Part shown: positions 1 through 11,100 of the stretch, piece by piece
Layout of the letters: each line of letters begins with the position of its first letter
Numbering within the stretch: position 1 is the first letter of the stretch
Program-made: the position numbers and the translations under genes
The notes under the pieces: generated by a model
The model's input: only the letters and a program-made list of their open reading frames with translations
Told to the model about the DNA's origin: nothing
Database searches by the model: none
Source of the DNA: Rachicladosporium sp. CCFEE 5018
Taxonomy: Eukaryota > Ascomycota > Dothideomycetes > Cladosporiales > Cladosporiaceae
DNA length: 64,000 nucleotides
Direction: 5' to 3'
Assembly: GCA_002077045.2 (NCBI GenBank)
Contig: KZ111146.1
Span: 1,178,775-1,242,774 of the forward strand

Positions 1-1130
1 TGAGAGTGTGACGCCATCTTGGCCATGTGGCTTGCTATTTAGCGAGATCCGAATTGTCATCCGAACTTGACGCTCCACGATCTCCTCCAGACTATCGGTC
101 TCTATTCTTACGACCACGACTCGATCGTCCGTTCGGATGGCAATCCGCGGTAGACCTGCGTCTGCTAGGTGATCAATGATACGATTACGTCGTATCACAA
201 TTGCCATACTGAGGGCGGCTCATCAGTGCAAGCAAGCCACCAACAGCTTTGCTGCCCATTGAAGTCGAACTCAGCCCCATTATTCAATACCGCACCTCTA
301 ACGTTCACGCCATGCGCCGATGAGAGCGTCGTCTGGCTGCCGAATCTAGCTCCAATGTGGTAACGACCCGGGGTCGCCTGTCGAGCAAGGCCGGCGCTAT
401 GTTGGAAGGTAGAACATCATCTTCGCACCACCATGGCGAGGTGACATCAAACAGAGCGGCTTCAATGCATCCGACAGGGCTGAAGGAGCTGTGTGTATCA
501 ACGACGATCCGCTCTGCAACCGGACTTGCATACGCCAAGAACTACGAAGCTGTTGGTTATCTCAGCAATTGCGTAGAATGCACTTCTGCTTACCCACCCG
601 CGCAAGCGGGCCGAGCTGCATTACATGCTCCCCCGACCTTCTTTGCTTTAGCTAAGATCCGCAATATCCTGACGAGGTCGCCTGCAGGTCGATTTCCAAA
701 TAGCAGCCTTATGCTAGCTAATCACCATGCACCTTACTCGTAAATCGATTAACTGTCCACCAATAAGATCGAGCGTCATATGCTCGGATTTAGGCAGGTA
801 TGGCCTACTTCTACCGTAGCCATGGTGGCAGCATCGAGACACTACTAGATCGATCTGTGAGTGATGACATGAGGGAGATGTAATCACAGACCGACTCCTA
901 GATGTAAGTGGCAGTATTTCGTATGCCATCTCCTTACGATGCATACCAGCTCAAGGCAGCTTCTTACTACAGCTCTGCAACTCTCTCATTGGCATCCACA
1001 TATATCCTGTGGGTATATATCCTTTAGCTTCGTGGCGTTTGATTGCCACCTCATTATATCCGACAAAGACTCCCCGGTCGGCCATTAGCACGATCGATCG
1101 TACTTTCGCCACAGACTATTACAAACCTAG
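1..1130. other. Left-edge stretch and 5' region of the bZIP gene; no gene supported
   Basis: No reading frame here looks like a known protein. The open frames are short, overlap on opposite strands and have biased composition. The last 120 bp form the leader and promoter of the bZIP/DUF3425 gene that starts at 1131. Confidence 0.5.
1013..1020 (+). promoter_or_regulatory. TATA-like element upstream of the bZIP/DUF3425 gene
   Basis: The string GTATATAT lies about 110 bp before the ATG at 1131, a usual distance for a fungal TATA element with a short leader. Assigned by position and sequence only. Confidence 0.35.
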
Positions 1131-2096
1131 ATGGGAAACCCACAGTACGGATACAACATGCCTCCACCTGCTCAACGTAGGGACAATCCGTCACGTTCAC
1201 CGCCAATCTCCTCGATCGAAGCGTTCAGGATCACTACCACCAACGAGAATTGGCGAGGCAAGAACGATCCGGCCGAACGCCGACGTATTCAGAACCGCAT
1301 CAACCAACGCGCATTCCGCGAACGACAGCGTGCAGGCGAGTCGTCGAAGTCATATCAACCTCGGAGCAACTCTGCGGCGACTTCTCGCTCTCCTGGGACG
1401 CCACTGGCGCTGAGCGAGAACGAAGGCTCTGATCGAGGTACTGACGACGAGAGTGACAAGGATGAGAGTGGCAGCGACGACGGAGATCAAGATGATGACG
1501 ACGCTAAAGAACACGGCTCAGACGACAGCAGCGGGCGTACCGGTAGGCAACCATCCACGGCTACGCTTCAACTTCGGGCCCAGGCTACCGCGCAAGGCAG
1601 AGACGAACTCGCTCAACTCATCAACCGCAACTTCATGCAAGCCGTCGTGGCCAACGCACGACATCTGGATCTCAACCCAGTGGCCCTTCGCGCCGGCACT
1701 GCGACGCTCACCCCTCGACCACGCAACCCTGCAACATGCCCTGCAACCCTCAAACCGATCGAGCTGCAGTATCAGCACCCTCACGACCCCATGATCGACA
1801 CAATCCCACACCCCCGTCTCCGCTTCAACATCCTCCGTGCGGTCGCGACACGTCGGCTCGATCCCTCATGCTTCAGCTCATGCATGCGCCTCTCAGGGAC
1901 CATGCACAACCTGAACGGCGAGCCAAAACGCGGTGGCCTGATCGTCTGGACGCAAACACCTGATGTTCTGGCCAGCTGGGAGCTGAGCGAAGGTTTCATG
2001 GGGATCTGGGGGTATCTGCTTGAAGGGTGTGACGACTTCATTAGAGCGAGCAATGTCTGGCGCGGTAGGAGAGGGGAAGCGTTGTTCCCTGTCTGA
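1131..2096 (+). CDS. bZIP-type regulator with C-terminal DUF3425 domain
   Basis: Single-exon gene of 321 residues, probably a nuclear transcription factor. Residues 44-67 are a bZIP basic region with the invariant N-x7-R spacing (Asn55, Arg63). No leucine heptads follow it: residues 70-95 are Ser/Gln/Pro-rich, and residues 95-140 are a strongly acidic Asp/Glu/Ser tract. The C-terminal 150 residues match the fungal DUF3425 pattern, including the HPRLRFNIL-like helix and the WELSEGFMGIWGYLLEG-like segment. Fungal proteins that pair this basic region with DUF3425 are usually called AP-1-like or bZIP factors, and many have unclear or absent zippers. The start at 1131 fits the domain order and gives a normal length. 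Targets are unknown. It lies just left of the repeated block and is present once. Confidence 0.85.
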   Translation: MGNPQYGYNMPPPAQRRDNPSRSPPISSIEAFRITTTNENWRGKNDPAERRRIQNRINQRAFRERQRAGESSKSYQPRSNSAATSRSPGTPLALSENEGSDRGTDDESDKDESGSDDGDQDDDDAKEHGSDDSSGRTGRQPSTATLQLRAQATAQGRDELAQLINRNFMQAVVANARHLDLNPVALRAGTATLTPRPRNPATCPATLKPIELQYQHPHDPMIDTIPHPRLRFNILRAVATRRLDPSCFSSCMRLSGTMHNLNGEPKRGGLIVWTQTPDVLASWELSEGFMGIWGYLLEGCDDFIRASNVWRGRRGEALFPV

Positions 2097-2938
2097 AGTG
2101 GACTGATTGTGGTGCAATGGGCGGCGTCGGTCGAAAAGTGGGCCTCGGCTGGAGAGGGCGGGATTTTGATGTTAGCGACGGCGCTGGGGAGCATCTGGTG
2201 ATTTGTGAAGTATGACGGATTACCTGAAGGCAGACACATTCGCTTTCCGGGATGGGGTAGAAGGCGTACTGGTGACAATTCATTGCTTTGGGAGACGATT
2301 TGGAATGCATGAACGGCACTTTGCACGGATGTCTTCAGAGACGAAGTCGCGCACATTGGCTGTATATACACACTCGCTCGGAGAACTTCAATCAGGTCGG
2401 CGTTTGATATTACGGCAGATGTTACACCATACAATTGAGGGCCTCACGGGTCAGTAGTCAAGTCAATACGTGTGTCTCATTTCCTCTCTACTCAAAGAGC
2501 ACGCCCTTGGCGCAAGTCCGCACATTACATCACTTCTCCATCTCGCAGCAAGGCAACGCAAACGCCATCCTCAACGTCAATCTTGGGGTATCTCCGAAGC
2601 AAGCTCATCCTGCACCCGAATGTAAAGAGCCAACAATCCCATCGCTATGCAAGAAGCCCAAAATCCAAGACGCGGAAGAGTAAGATTGGTACTGCACGAC
2701 ACAAAAGATAGATTGTAAGGACGCTACTAGGAAATCCGTGCTGATATGCGTGTATCAAAAAGGTCCAGAAAGCATGAGCAGAGAAGGGGTATAGTTCTGT
2801 CCATGCGAATACATCCGAAGTGTTCCATAAGCCAACGCCAGTTGAAGTTGCGTATCCTGGGGTTAGATGTGATCGGTGGGAGCTCGATTGCGAGCCCGAA
2901 GGGTGGTATCATGCAGTGGGCACAGTCGGCTAGTAAAT
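2097..2938. other. Intergenic between the bZIP and RSC7 genes (convergent 3' ends)
   Basis: About 840 bp separate two convergent stop codons, so this should hold two 3' untranslated regions. The repeated block begins inside it at 2582. A short hydrophobic minus-strand frame near 2585-2690 has no good start codon and is not called. Confidence 0.5.
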
Positions 2939-4923
2939 TTACTGGAAGCCCTGTCCATACTGTTGCATATTGCCCGGGGTGGTCCAGCCCTGCATGCCGG
3001 ATTGCGGCGCGCCACTGCTTTGCATGTTGTATTGCTGCGGTGATGGACTAGGTTGGTACATGTTGCGGTTCATTTGATTGTAAGCAGAATTCTGCATGCC
3101 GCCGATCTGGCCGTAAGCCATGGCGTTCTGGCCGGGCAGCTGTGGAGGCGGCATCTGCCCAGGCTGCTGATGTTGTTGATATTGTGGTAGACTATGCGCC
3201 TGCGAAAGTGGTGAAGGCTGAGCTTGTGGCCACATCTGTCCCTGCGGGTAGCCGCCATATGAGGGTGTCTGTCGATGCTGTTGACCAGGATTCATGCTCA
3301 TCGATGGAGACCCTTGATGCAGCTGAGAAGGAGGTCGCATGGTTTGCACAGGTGACATCGAGCTTGCTGAGCCAGGATAGGCATTATAAGTCTGCGGCAT
3401 CATCTGGGGATTCGCCTGCGGAGTTGGATCTTGCGAATATCGAGCTTGACCACTACCTGCGACTGCTTGTGGCGATTGTAAGTGCTGGGGTGCAACGGTA
3501 CCGGGATCTGCCTCCACTTGCGTACTTTGCGTCACGGGCTGCTCATGTGGTCGTTTCCAGTAGTTGTCCAGGTATTGCTCCCTGTGGTGGCGTTGTGCAC
3601 CGAGCTGCTTGTTATACTCGGCAGCCTGAGTGACCTGCATCTTCATCTCCGCCGCACTACTCGCTTGAGTGCGGTCTTGGTATGGAGGGCCAGTGATCTC
3701 CTGCCTTGGCCGTATGATACCGTAGGTGCTGGATCTCAGCTCATCGCCGGGTATGTGTATCATTGGCAAAGGAGCCAGCGAGGAAGCCTGTAGCCCAGGT
3801 GGCGGGATGTCGAGACCGTTGGTGTTGTAGATGATCTCACTCTGCCCAAGCTGCGCGTATGCATTATTGTTAGCCTCACGAGCAGCCTGCTGCTCTCGGG
3901 CTTTTGCAGCGCCTGGTCGCTTCTCGCCCGCTGCGTCTTCCTCTGTGAAGCCTTGCTTACGAGCTTTGGCTTCCCAGTAATCATCGCGCACCTTGCGGCC
4001 ATTCTCGATGAGCCTGGCGCCGAATTGGCGGAACATGGACCGCGCGGTGACGATGGCAATCTGCCGAGATCGATATGAGTATGGTAGGATCTCTTGCTGT
4101 ATCAGATTGTCCTTCTCGGTTTGATTTGCAATAATCTTGTACAGCGATCGGTTCTTGTTGAAGAGAAGGTACGAGTCCCGATAGCCCAAGATACGAGCAC
4201 ACTCTGTAGCCAGCATGAATAGCTTCTCTCCTCGATTAGGTACTTGAAAGGTTCGACATCTGTACTTTCGATTGTCGAGTGGGTAGCCGTGTGCTGATAC
4301 TTTAGCCTCGCCGTCAGGATCAATCTCACGTGGTATGTATTCGTCGCCTTCTGGGCCAAGTTGATCTGTGGTATGGTCCCGCACCGTTGGCAGGGCTTTC
4401 ACCATGGTCGGTTTTGTAGCCGATCCTGGCGTCACTTGTTTGGGTGACGTGAGACTAGATCCTTGGTGCGGAAGTGTATCAGCTCGCGCTCGGGGCGTCT
4501 GCACTGATGGTGACTGCGCAGCGAGTGACATGGTCCCAGTTCTTGATGGTGATTGAGGAATCAGATTCATCGACTTCGTGCGTTTGACGGACTTGCCGTC
4601 ATCTACGCATAGTATGTCAGCACGTCGAGTGTAGACACAATGCTGATGGTAATCTACGCACTTGCAGCTTGCCCGCCTGTATTCCCTCCAAGATCTTCAG
4701 GTGATCGGTTGCGCTTTGTGCCTCGCGGACTGGGCTGCGATAGTAAGTCTGGGGAGATGGTCGAAGCTGGTGATGAGATCAGCACTGTATGATTTCTGGT
4801 CAGACGACGGCGGCCTGTCAAGATCATGAAATGCTTGTAGTCGCATCGCGCCTGACCGATCTGATGGGAGAGCCTACCTGGAGCATTGTTCAGAGCCGCC
4901 GGGTTGATCGTGCCCGAGTCCAT
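2939..4923 (-). CDS. RSC7: RSC7/SWP82 family subunit of SWI/SNF-type chromatin remodelers
   Basis: Three exons on the minus strand: 4878-4923, 4662-4784 and 2939-4602. The introns are 4785-4877 and 4603-4661; the latter has a CTGAC branch signal. The product is 610 residues. Residues of roughly 110-260 form the diagnostic RSC7/SWP82 domain: a YIPREIDPDGE-like start, a CRTF motif, a FMLATECARILGYRDSYLLF-like segment, and SYRSRQIAIVTARSMFRQFG followed by DDYWEAKARKQGF. The rest is a Gln/Pro/Met-rich disordered tail typical of the family. Known members (yeast Npl6/Rsc7, Swp82) belong to RSC or SWI/SNF in the nucleus. The start chosen gives MDSGT; two in-frame ATGs further upstream (up to 4983) are possible. 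The second copy differs by one residue and by its stop codon (TAG instead of TAA). Confidence 0.92.
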
Positions 4924-6905
4924 TGCATATGTATGTTGGGCAGACAGCGCTGCCAGCATCCCATCCCGTCGTTGCTTGACCACCTGCTACCAACGGCCGG
5001 TCGTCGCACAGCGCCGCTCAATCTCGGTCCCTGTGTTGGTAGATGCGCGCCAAGTACGCAGTGTCTGACCCGCAATCCGGGATTCGGTAAGGCCGTCTGG
5101 CCCAGTGAGGTTCAATATGCGCGTCGTTGCGCGCAAGTTGGCGATGATGTGGATGCGCTTGAGCTGCTGGAGGCTGATTGCGCCCGCCTTGTATTGGCGC
5201 CTGCACGCGCACTAACGTCGCTGGCGCCCTTCCCACGGCGGCGATCGTGCAGGATAGAGTCTGCCGAGTCAGCAACACGATCTGGCGACGGGGATTGCGA
5301 CGCAAGGTGGTGTCGCCTGCAAGCTGTTTGGTGCTTGAGGCTTGAAGTGAGGGCGTGCCGTGCGGCGGCGAGTAACGAGGAACGAGCCGCGCTGGACGAA
5401 TGACGCAACGCTGCTGTGAGTCCGTGCACAACAGGTGCAGCTGACAGAGCTAGACGCGGGCAAGAGCTTCGATGCGTCTTCGATAGTCAAGCCGCGACAG
5501 ATCGAGGAGTCATCTGCAGATGCTGTCACGAGGTTGCGTGTCCCTTTTGCGCAGTCGCGGAGTGCATGCCCGAGGCTCACCGCGATCTGAAGAGCGCCGC
5601 GGAGACAAGCACAGAGGACCAGGAGTCGCACCAGTAATGTAAGGGATCTATCGCAAGGTGCATGCAGCAAGGCGGGCTGGATCTGGCATTCGCACTGGCT
5701 CTCTGCATCTCCAGACTCTAGCTAACTCGTCCCGAGCTGACGGGAGATTTTCGCGGGCATTGCTGCGTGCGCGACATGGAAGGGCCTGCTGCCAGACCGC
5801 TGCAATGATAGCTTTGTACCTACCTTTCCAATATACACCGAGTGCTGTCAGATTCGAGACGTGGTGCGACCATGTCTTCTTTCATGTTTTTGCCTTCGAA
5901 ACACTCTGCGAGCTCGATGCATTTACCAATGTTAGCAGGGCGGTCACCAGTAGGAATTTCAGCCAGCTAGCTAAGCTGCTTAAATTCTCACAAACCAAAG
6001 ATCGCCAGTGGACATAAGATCGAATTTACAGAAGTGATGCTGGCATACATGCGGTCCGATTAAGCTCACGGCTCAAGCGCATGAGGGTTTGCGAAGTGAA
6101 GGCAGGCGCACGAGTATGAATGTTCCTTCCCTGCAACACCATGGCCTCGGACCGCAGGCCTTTCTCAAAGTCCACAATTGTCTCAATGGTCGACCCGTTA
6201 TGCTGAAGTGCCCGTGACACGCACCGTAAGACTGGGAAAGCATCTCGAATAGTGTAGAGCAGGAGAAGCGCGCGACATGGAAGCGCCTGATATGCTAGAC
6301 CGCTACAAATGAAAGCTTTGTGCATCCACCTACTTATGTTATGCTTCAATCTCATGCTCCTAACGGAGCCACTTTGTTTGAAATACACATATGGGCTCAA
6401 GTAATTAGAAGGTTTTCTTGGCGTCTGCCTTCCCACTCCTTTTCGCGAGTGGACGAAGTTAGGAATCTGATCCGTGTGCTTAGCTGAGGTTGTAGTAGGA
6501 GCCTGGGTTCATGAGATCGTCTAGGTTCCGACAAGCACATAAGGAGCGGTTTTGATTTTGCTTATTTACACTCGCCTTTGCTTCCGGACTGATCAGATCT
6601 GGTTCTGCGCCAGCGTCAACGACTTGCTGATCATTTATGATCGTCCTGGTTCTCTTCAACCGTCTACAGTTCGATCCCACTCGGTGGTCAGGTTTCACAC
6701 TTGTTGAGACCTTGGAGTCGCATCTCGAGTGACATCGGAGCAACGGAGCCTACAAAGCACGTGAACTGTCCCACGCTGCAACCATTTCCCCGCAACGTTG
6801 TACTACATATCATTTATACAATGATGTAGCGCTCGCACGCCCTCACGGTCAATATGTTCCTGCCCGTCTCCTCCAGGTAGTGCAACCCCAGCAACGCTCT
6901 TGGCC
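4924..6905. other. 2-kb divergent spacer between RSC7 and the alpha/beta hydrolase; no gene supported
   Basis: The stretch should hold the divergent promoters. Several open frames of 60-200 codons exist on both strands, but they overlap each other, lack recognisable domains and show no convincing splice structure. A minus-strand Ala/Ser/Arg-rich stretch at 5112-5670 could be RSC7 leader or a small unknown gene. An imperfect direct repeat lies at 5769-5826 and 6270-6332. A CACGTG E-box is at 6758-6763, 143 bp before the hydrolase ATG. Confidence 0.45.
5769..6332 (+). repeat. Imperfect direct repeat pair (5769-5826 and 6270-6332)
   Basis: Both units start GCGCGACATGGAAG, share AGACCGCT in the middle and reach AGCTTTGT near the end, with scattered substitutions and small indels between. 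They lie about 500 bp apart in the same orientation. No terminal repeats or coding content identify them as a transposon. The same pair recurs in the second assembled copy (25748 and 26249). Confidence 0.55.
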
Positions 6906-7742
6906 ATGGAGTCTATGACAGTCAAAACGCCTGATGGCGTCGCTTGGTACGTGGAGCGCTTCTCACCGAGCGAGAAGACCACTCCGGCCGAGGACACGAC
7001 GCCCATTGTACTCATCCCTTCGGGCGAAGGAGACTGCGGAAATCTCCGCGCGGTAGGCACTATCCTCGCGGCTTCGGGCAGACAAGCTCTCTCCTTTGAT
7101 CTTCCCGGCTTCTCTCGCACAACAGCGCCAAAGGAAGCATACACGCCGACCACACCTGAGGGCGTGGCTCAGCAAATAATCACCCTTCTCGACACCCTTC
7201 AGCTCGGACGCGCCGCATTCTTCGGCAGCTCATCGGGTGGCGGCGCCGTGCTCGCAATCCTCGCCTTACATCCTGAGCGAGCAAAATGCGGTATCGTCCA
7301 CGAAGTGCCCCTCGGGCCGTTTCCGGGGTTCGACGAGATCCAGCGAAAATCAGACGACGAAGTGTCGGCGATATGTGGCGGCTTCTTCGCAAACGTCTTC
7401 TTTGAGCAGGAAGAAAATAACGGCAAAGCGAAGTGGGATGCCCTTGGTCCGGAGTACCATGCTCGGCTGAAGCGCAACTACGTGACTTGGATGCGGGTTA
7501 TAGTCAACGGCTACGAATCTGCCTCTGGGGAGCTCGCGACTGTGGAGAATCTCAAGAAGCGACCGATCTTCTGGACCGTGGGTGGGATGAGTGACCCCAA
7601 GATCTGGCAGCAGGACTTTGACTTCGCAGGAAAGGCTGGCATTCAGGTCAGGACGGATGTGCTGCACTGTATGCATTTTCCTTACGTGTCGATCCCGGAG
7701 AAGACCGCGGACTGGATCATTGAGTGCGTCGAGCAGGCTTGA
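6906..7742 (+). CDS. Alpha/beta-hydrolase fold protein
   Basis: Single exon, 278 residues, no signal peptide, so probably cytosolic. The fold is shown by the oxyanion-side strand IVLIPSGEGD (34-43), the SFDLPGFSRT segment (63-72), the nucleophile elbow G-S-S-S-G with Ser109, and a late His257 in HFPYVSIPE, the usual place of the catalytic histidine. An Asp in the GGMSDPKIW segment is a candidate acid residue. Substrate is unknown; the family includes esterases, lipases, epoxide hydrolases and haloperoxidase-like enzymes. The start is the ATG in the favourable context GCCATGG. It is divergent from RSC7 and followed by convergent SCAP. Confidence 0.85.
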   Translation: MESMTVKTPDGVAWYVERFSPSEKTTPAEDTTPIVLIPSGEGDCGNLRAVGTILAASGRQALSFDLPGFSRTTAPKEAYTPTTPEGVAQQIITLLDTLQLGRAAFFGSSSGGGAVLAILALHPERAKCGIVHEVPLGPFPGFDEIQRKSDDEVSAICGGFFANVFFEQEENNGKAKWDALGPEYHARLKRNYVTWMRVIVNGYESASGELATVENLKKRPIFWTVGGMSDPKIWQQDFDFAGKAGIQVRTDVLHCMHFPYVSIPEKTADWIIECVEQA

Positions 7743-8110
7743 TGCTCTCACAGACGGCAGTAAGACTACGGGTAGCTCGAGGGGGTTCAATCAAATAGGC
7801 CTAATCAGACTTTCAAGTGACGATGTCTCTCAGGCAGGACTATGTGTGCGTCGTGTAAGTTGAGAGAGTGTTCGCAATCGCGGGCGCTGTTCTTGATATC
7901 TGAACGCTCGAGCACTAGGGCGTGACGGTCGCGAATTGGGTTGCAGGGTAATAGAACATGAGAGCGTAGCCATGTACTGTTCGAACATAGCCAATGCGAG
8001 ATAAATATAGGGGATGAAGTCGCCCGAATTTAGGTTCCTCACCTACGACCACTGAGTTCCATGTTATACATCACGCTATCTATACAATGCACATTCTATA
8101 GTCTACTCAC
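7743..8110. other. Convergent spacer between the hydrolase and SCAP
   Basis: 368 bp between two stop codons facing each other. It should contain the two 3' untranslated regions. I see no gene or repeat. Confidence 0.5.
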
Positions 8111-11100
8111 TTACTGCACTTTCCTAGCCTCGACCGGCCTCCTTCTCGTATCTCCGTTCAGCGTCTGCGCAGACCACATCGGACCAGCCGTCCGTGGCGC
8201 ATTAAATGTCAAGACCTTTACACAGTTTCCGAAGGCCACAGCAACAGACTGAGGACCAAGAGCTGCGATTGGACCAGGCTCTGTGACATATAGGGATGCC
8301 TCATGCCCAGTGTCATCAGCCAAAAGATCGACGACGTGTGTTTCGCCTGCTAGAGTGTACGCATAGGCTTCCCAGTTGTCTTTGTCAATTTCGATTTCAC
8401 TTTGTCTCGGTGTCTTGCGGTTGCGGGTGTCGCTCGACAGTGTGTCCGCTGAGGCGATGGGCTGCTGTCGAATGCCGAGTATGGCATGCGAAGGCAGAGC
8501 TCTCCAAGTGCCTGGATGTTGTATGCTCGAACCTGAGGGAGCCGCTTTCAACAGTGAGTGACAATCTGTTTGATCCGCTGTGAAGCAGATATTGCGGGAT
8601 CCTTCTGCCGAATTTTCACTGCCTTTCGTAGTGATCTGAATCCTATGACCGTCGTTGTTGACTCCGACTACTGCCAATCTGTCGAAGGCCGATGCGTCAC
8701 ATGCTATGCACTTAGAAGCTTTGCCCAGTATACTCGTAGCATTACTTGTTCCCTGCAACGATGCTATGACTGAGATAGTATCCAGTGTGCCAAAGTCGAC
8801 AAAGTATACCGTATTGTCGACGCCAATGGATAGCATCTGTGGATCTGCGTCGTTGATGACACCGATGGAGACGAAACTGTTTATCAGTCTCGTGGTATTT
8901 TCACGACACAGCTGGGCTGAAGCTGCGTAGGACCAGGCGGTCTTATCGAGGGAGTAGGCTGTCACATGGGCGTCATCGGTGACAACGAAGAGCCGCGAGT
9001 CTATCGTGTCTGCCATCAACGCTGCCCCTCTTAGTGGCCTAGCCGTCAACTCTGCTGTCGAGGATGCGCCGTCCCCGAGATCGATGGTCGCGATGCGGCC
9101 GCCCGCCGTGACGGCGACAAACACGGTTCCATGTCCTTTGTCTGTAGGCATCTGAGTAAAGTCGAAGAGCACAGCCGGATGATCATCTGGGTATCGTAGA
9201 GAACGCTGCAGGGGGCTACGGTCTCTGGTCGAGTAGAAGGTGATATGGTCGTCTGCGCAATGCATGGCCAGAATTAATCCATCCTTGCTGAGCGCGATGT
9301 TGTGCAGAGGCCATCGTACGCGACTTGTAAGCTCTGGCGGAATGATCTCGACAGCATGTGCCTCTTCATTACGATTCCAAGTTGTGATAGCGATACTCCG
9401 GTCCAGTGCGACCGTGGCGAAGTGTCCCTGCGATGATCCCGCGATCTTGACAATATCCAGTCTATGGGGGAGAGTGACATGGATGACCTTGAGTGGCTCT
9501 TCAACACGAGCAGATAAGGCGTCCGACGTGTCGGATGAGTCAGCCCAGAGTAGGAAGTTCATCAGCACTGCGACAAAGGTCACCACAAACACCACAGCCA
9601 CTGTAAAGGGATAGAAGTGGTGGAGTGCGAAAGATCTCAAAGCGTCTGTCAAGACGTCGAAGCCGTGAGGAACTCCCGTGCGATCAGCACCAGACAGCAC
9701 CACGATTAGTGGTGAGAATATGCGGATCACAAAGTCGCTTGCTCCGGGCTCGACGAGGCGCATCACTTCGCGGGCAGTGTCGAAGTCTTGCATACGAATC
9801 CACTCACCAGGAGTGATCGAAACATTCATCGGCGGTGTGGCGAAGTGTTCGAAGTCGGCCAGAGCGGGTATATCACTCCTCAGCTGACCTATGAAGAGAC
9901 CAACGAGATGTCGCAGAGTCATTGCCTTCTCCCGAGTCTCGAAAAAATGGTAGTTCAACGAGAGTATAAAGGTAGTCGTCACGACTGAGCCAGCCATCCG
10001 GGTGCTAAATGGTAGACGTCCGTGCATCATTGCATCGAGCCAGCTACGCTGTTCCAGTGGTCGTCGACTGGGTGATCTGGTCTTACCTGCGCGTAACAGT
10101 GAGTCCTGGAGCTCGAGACGACGTATATCAACGTTGAGGACCGCGACAAAGAACGTGAGTAGGAAGAAGGAGTCGAATAGTGTGGCTATCGCAGCAAATG
10201 CACAGAAGGCTTTGACACCAGGTGAAACGACGATGGCGAGCAGCCATAAGATAACGATGTTCTGTATAGCCGTTGCCACTGACAAGGGTCCGATGTCGCC
10301 CAGCGCATTTGCGATACGTATGTCCGTCGCCATAGTCGGCGGATATGCCAAAACAGCGTTGATCATGCGGAACATGTTCTCCAGGCCGATGACTAGAACA
10401 ATGAAGGGATACGCATTCGAAGGAATCGTCGCAAGGTTGATCTTGAGCATACCGCAGATCGTGAAGGATGCCAGGATTGATGTAGTCAGCTGTGTGATAG
10501 CTGTGACGACCAGTCCGAACCGACTGTGGAATGCTCGTAGCCTTCGTAGGCTCAGGAGGACGTATAGTAGCATACACCCATAAGCAAAAGCAAGAGCGAG
10601 GTTCTCTCGAGTACTGATCGGCTTGAAAGAGAACTCGTAGAGGCGACTGCGACTGATTTCTCCATGAGGTGGGTACAGGGTGCAGTTCTCACAGGCCTTG
10701 TATTCAAGATTGTGCATCTTGTCCTGCCACTTACCACCTACGCCATCTTCGACCTTGTTCATGAGAGTAAGTACAAGGGCATCCGCTGCTATGAGCTTGC
10801 GGTGGTGGAAGGCTTTCCCTGCCAAGACAGATGCTGGCCGAAGCGCAACGTTCAGAGCAGAGGTCGTCTTTGACTGCTCGTTGACTGTGCGTACGACGTC
10901 AGCATCACGGTCGATAGTCTCTGCCGAATTGTTCCAGTAGAAGAGGGGACTGTGATAGCCCCAGCTAAGCTCGCTCTGCGCGATCTTGTCGTGCAGTACT
11001 GGCTGACTAGAGGGCAGCGTCTCTTCTCCTACGAGAGTTTGCTGGATGACCAGCGCACTTTTAAGGACATCATGTTGAAGTGCTTGCATGTAGCTGCCGT

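Noticed and set aside
2585..2690. Minus-strand hydrophobic peptide frame ending near 2585
   Set aside because: One membrane-like helix and a possible acceptor site, but no ATG and no plausible upstream exon; it also lies where the two copies differ and one contig starts.
3142..3793. Plus-strand frames of 103-163 codons opposite the RSC7 tail
   Set aside because: They are the antisense reading of a Gln/Pro-rich coding stretch, have no domain and repeat identically in the second copy.
4789..5670. Overlapping frames of up to 204 codons on both strands
   Set aside because: Partly cover RSC7 exons, show Arg/Ala/Ser-rich chance composition and have no recognisable domain or splice logic.
10002..10583. 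193-codon plus-strand frame inside SCAP
   Set aside because: Lies antisense to the conserved sterol-sensing domain, which is the real coding sequence.
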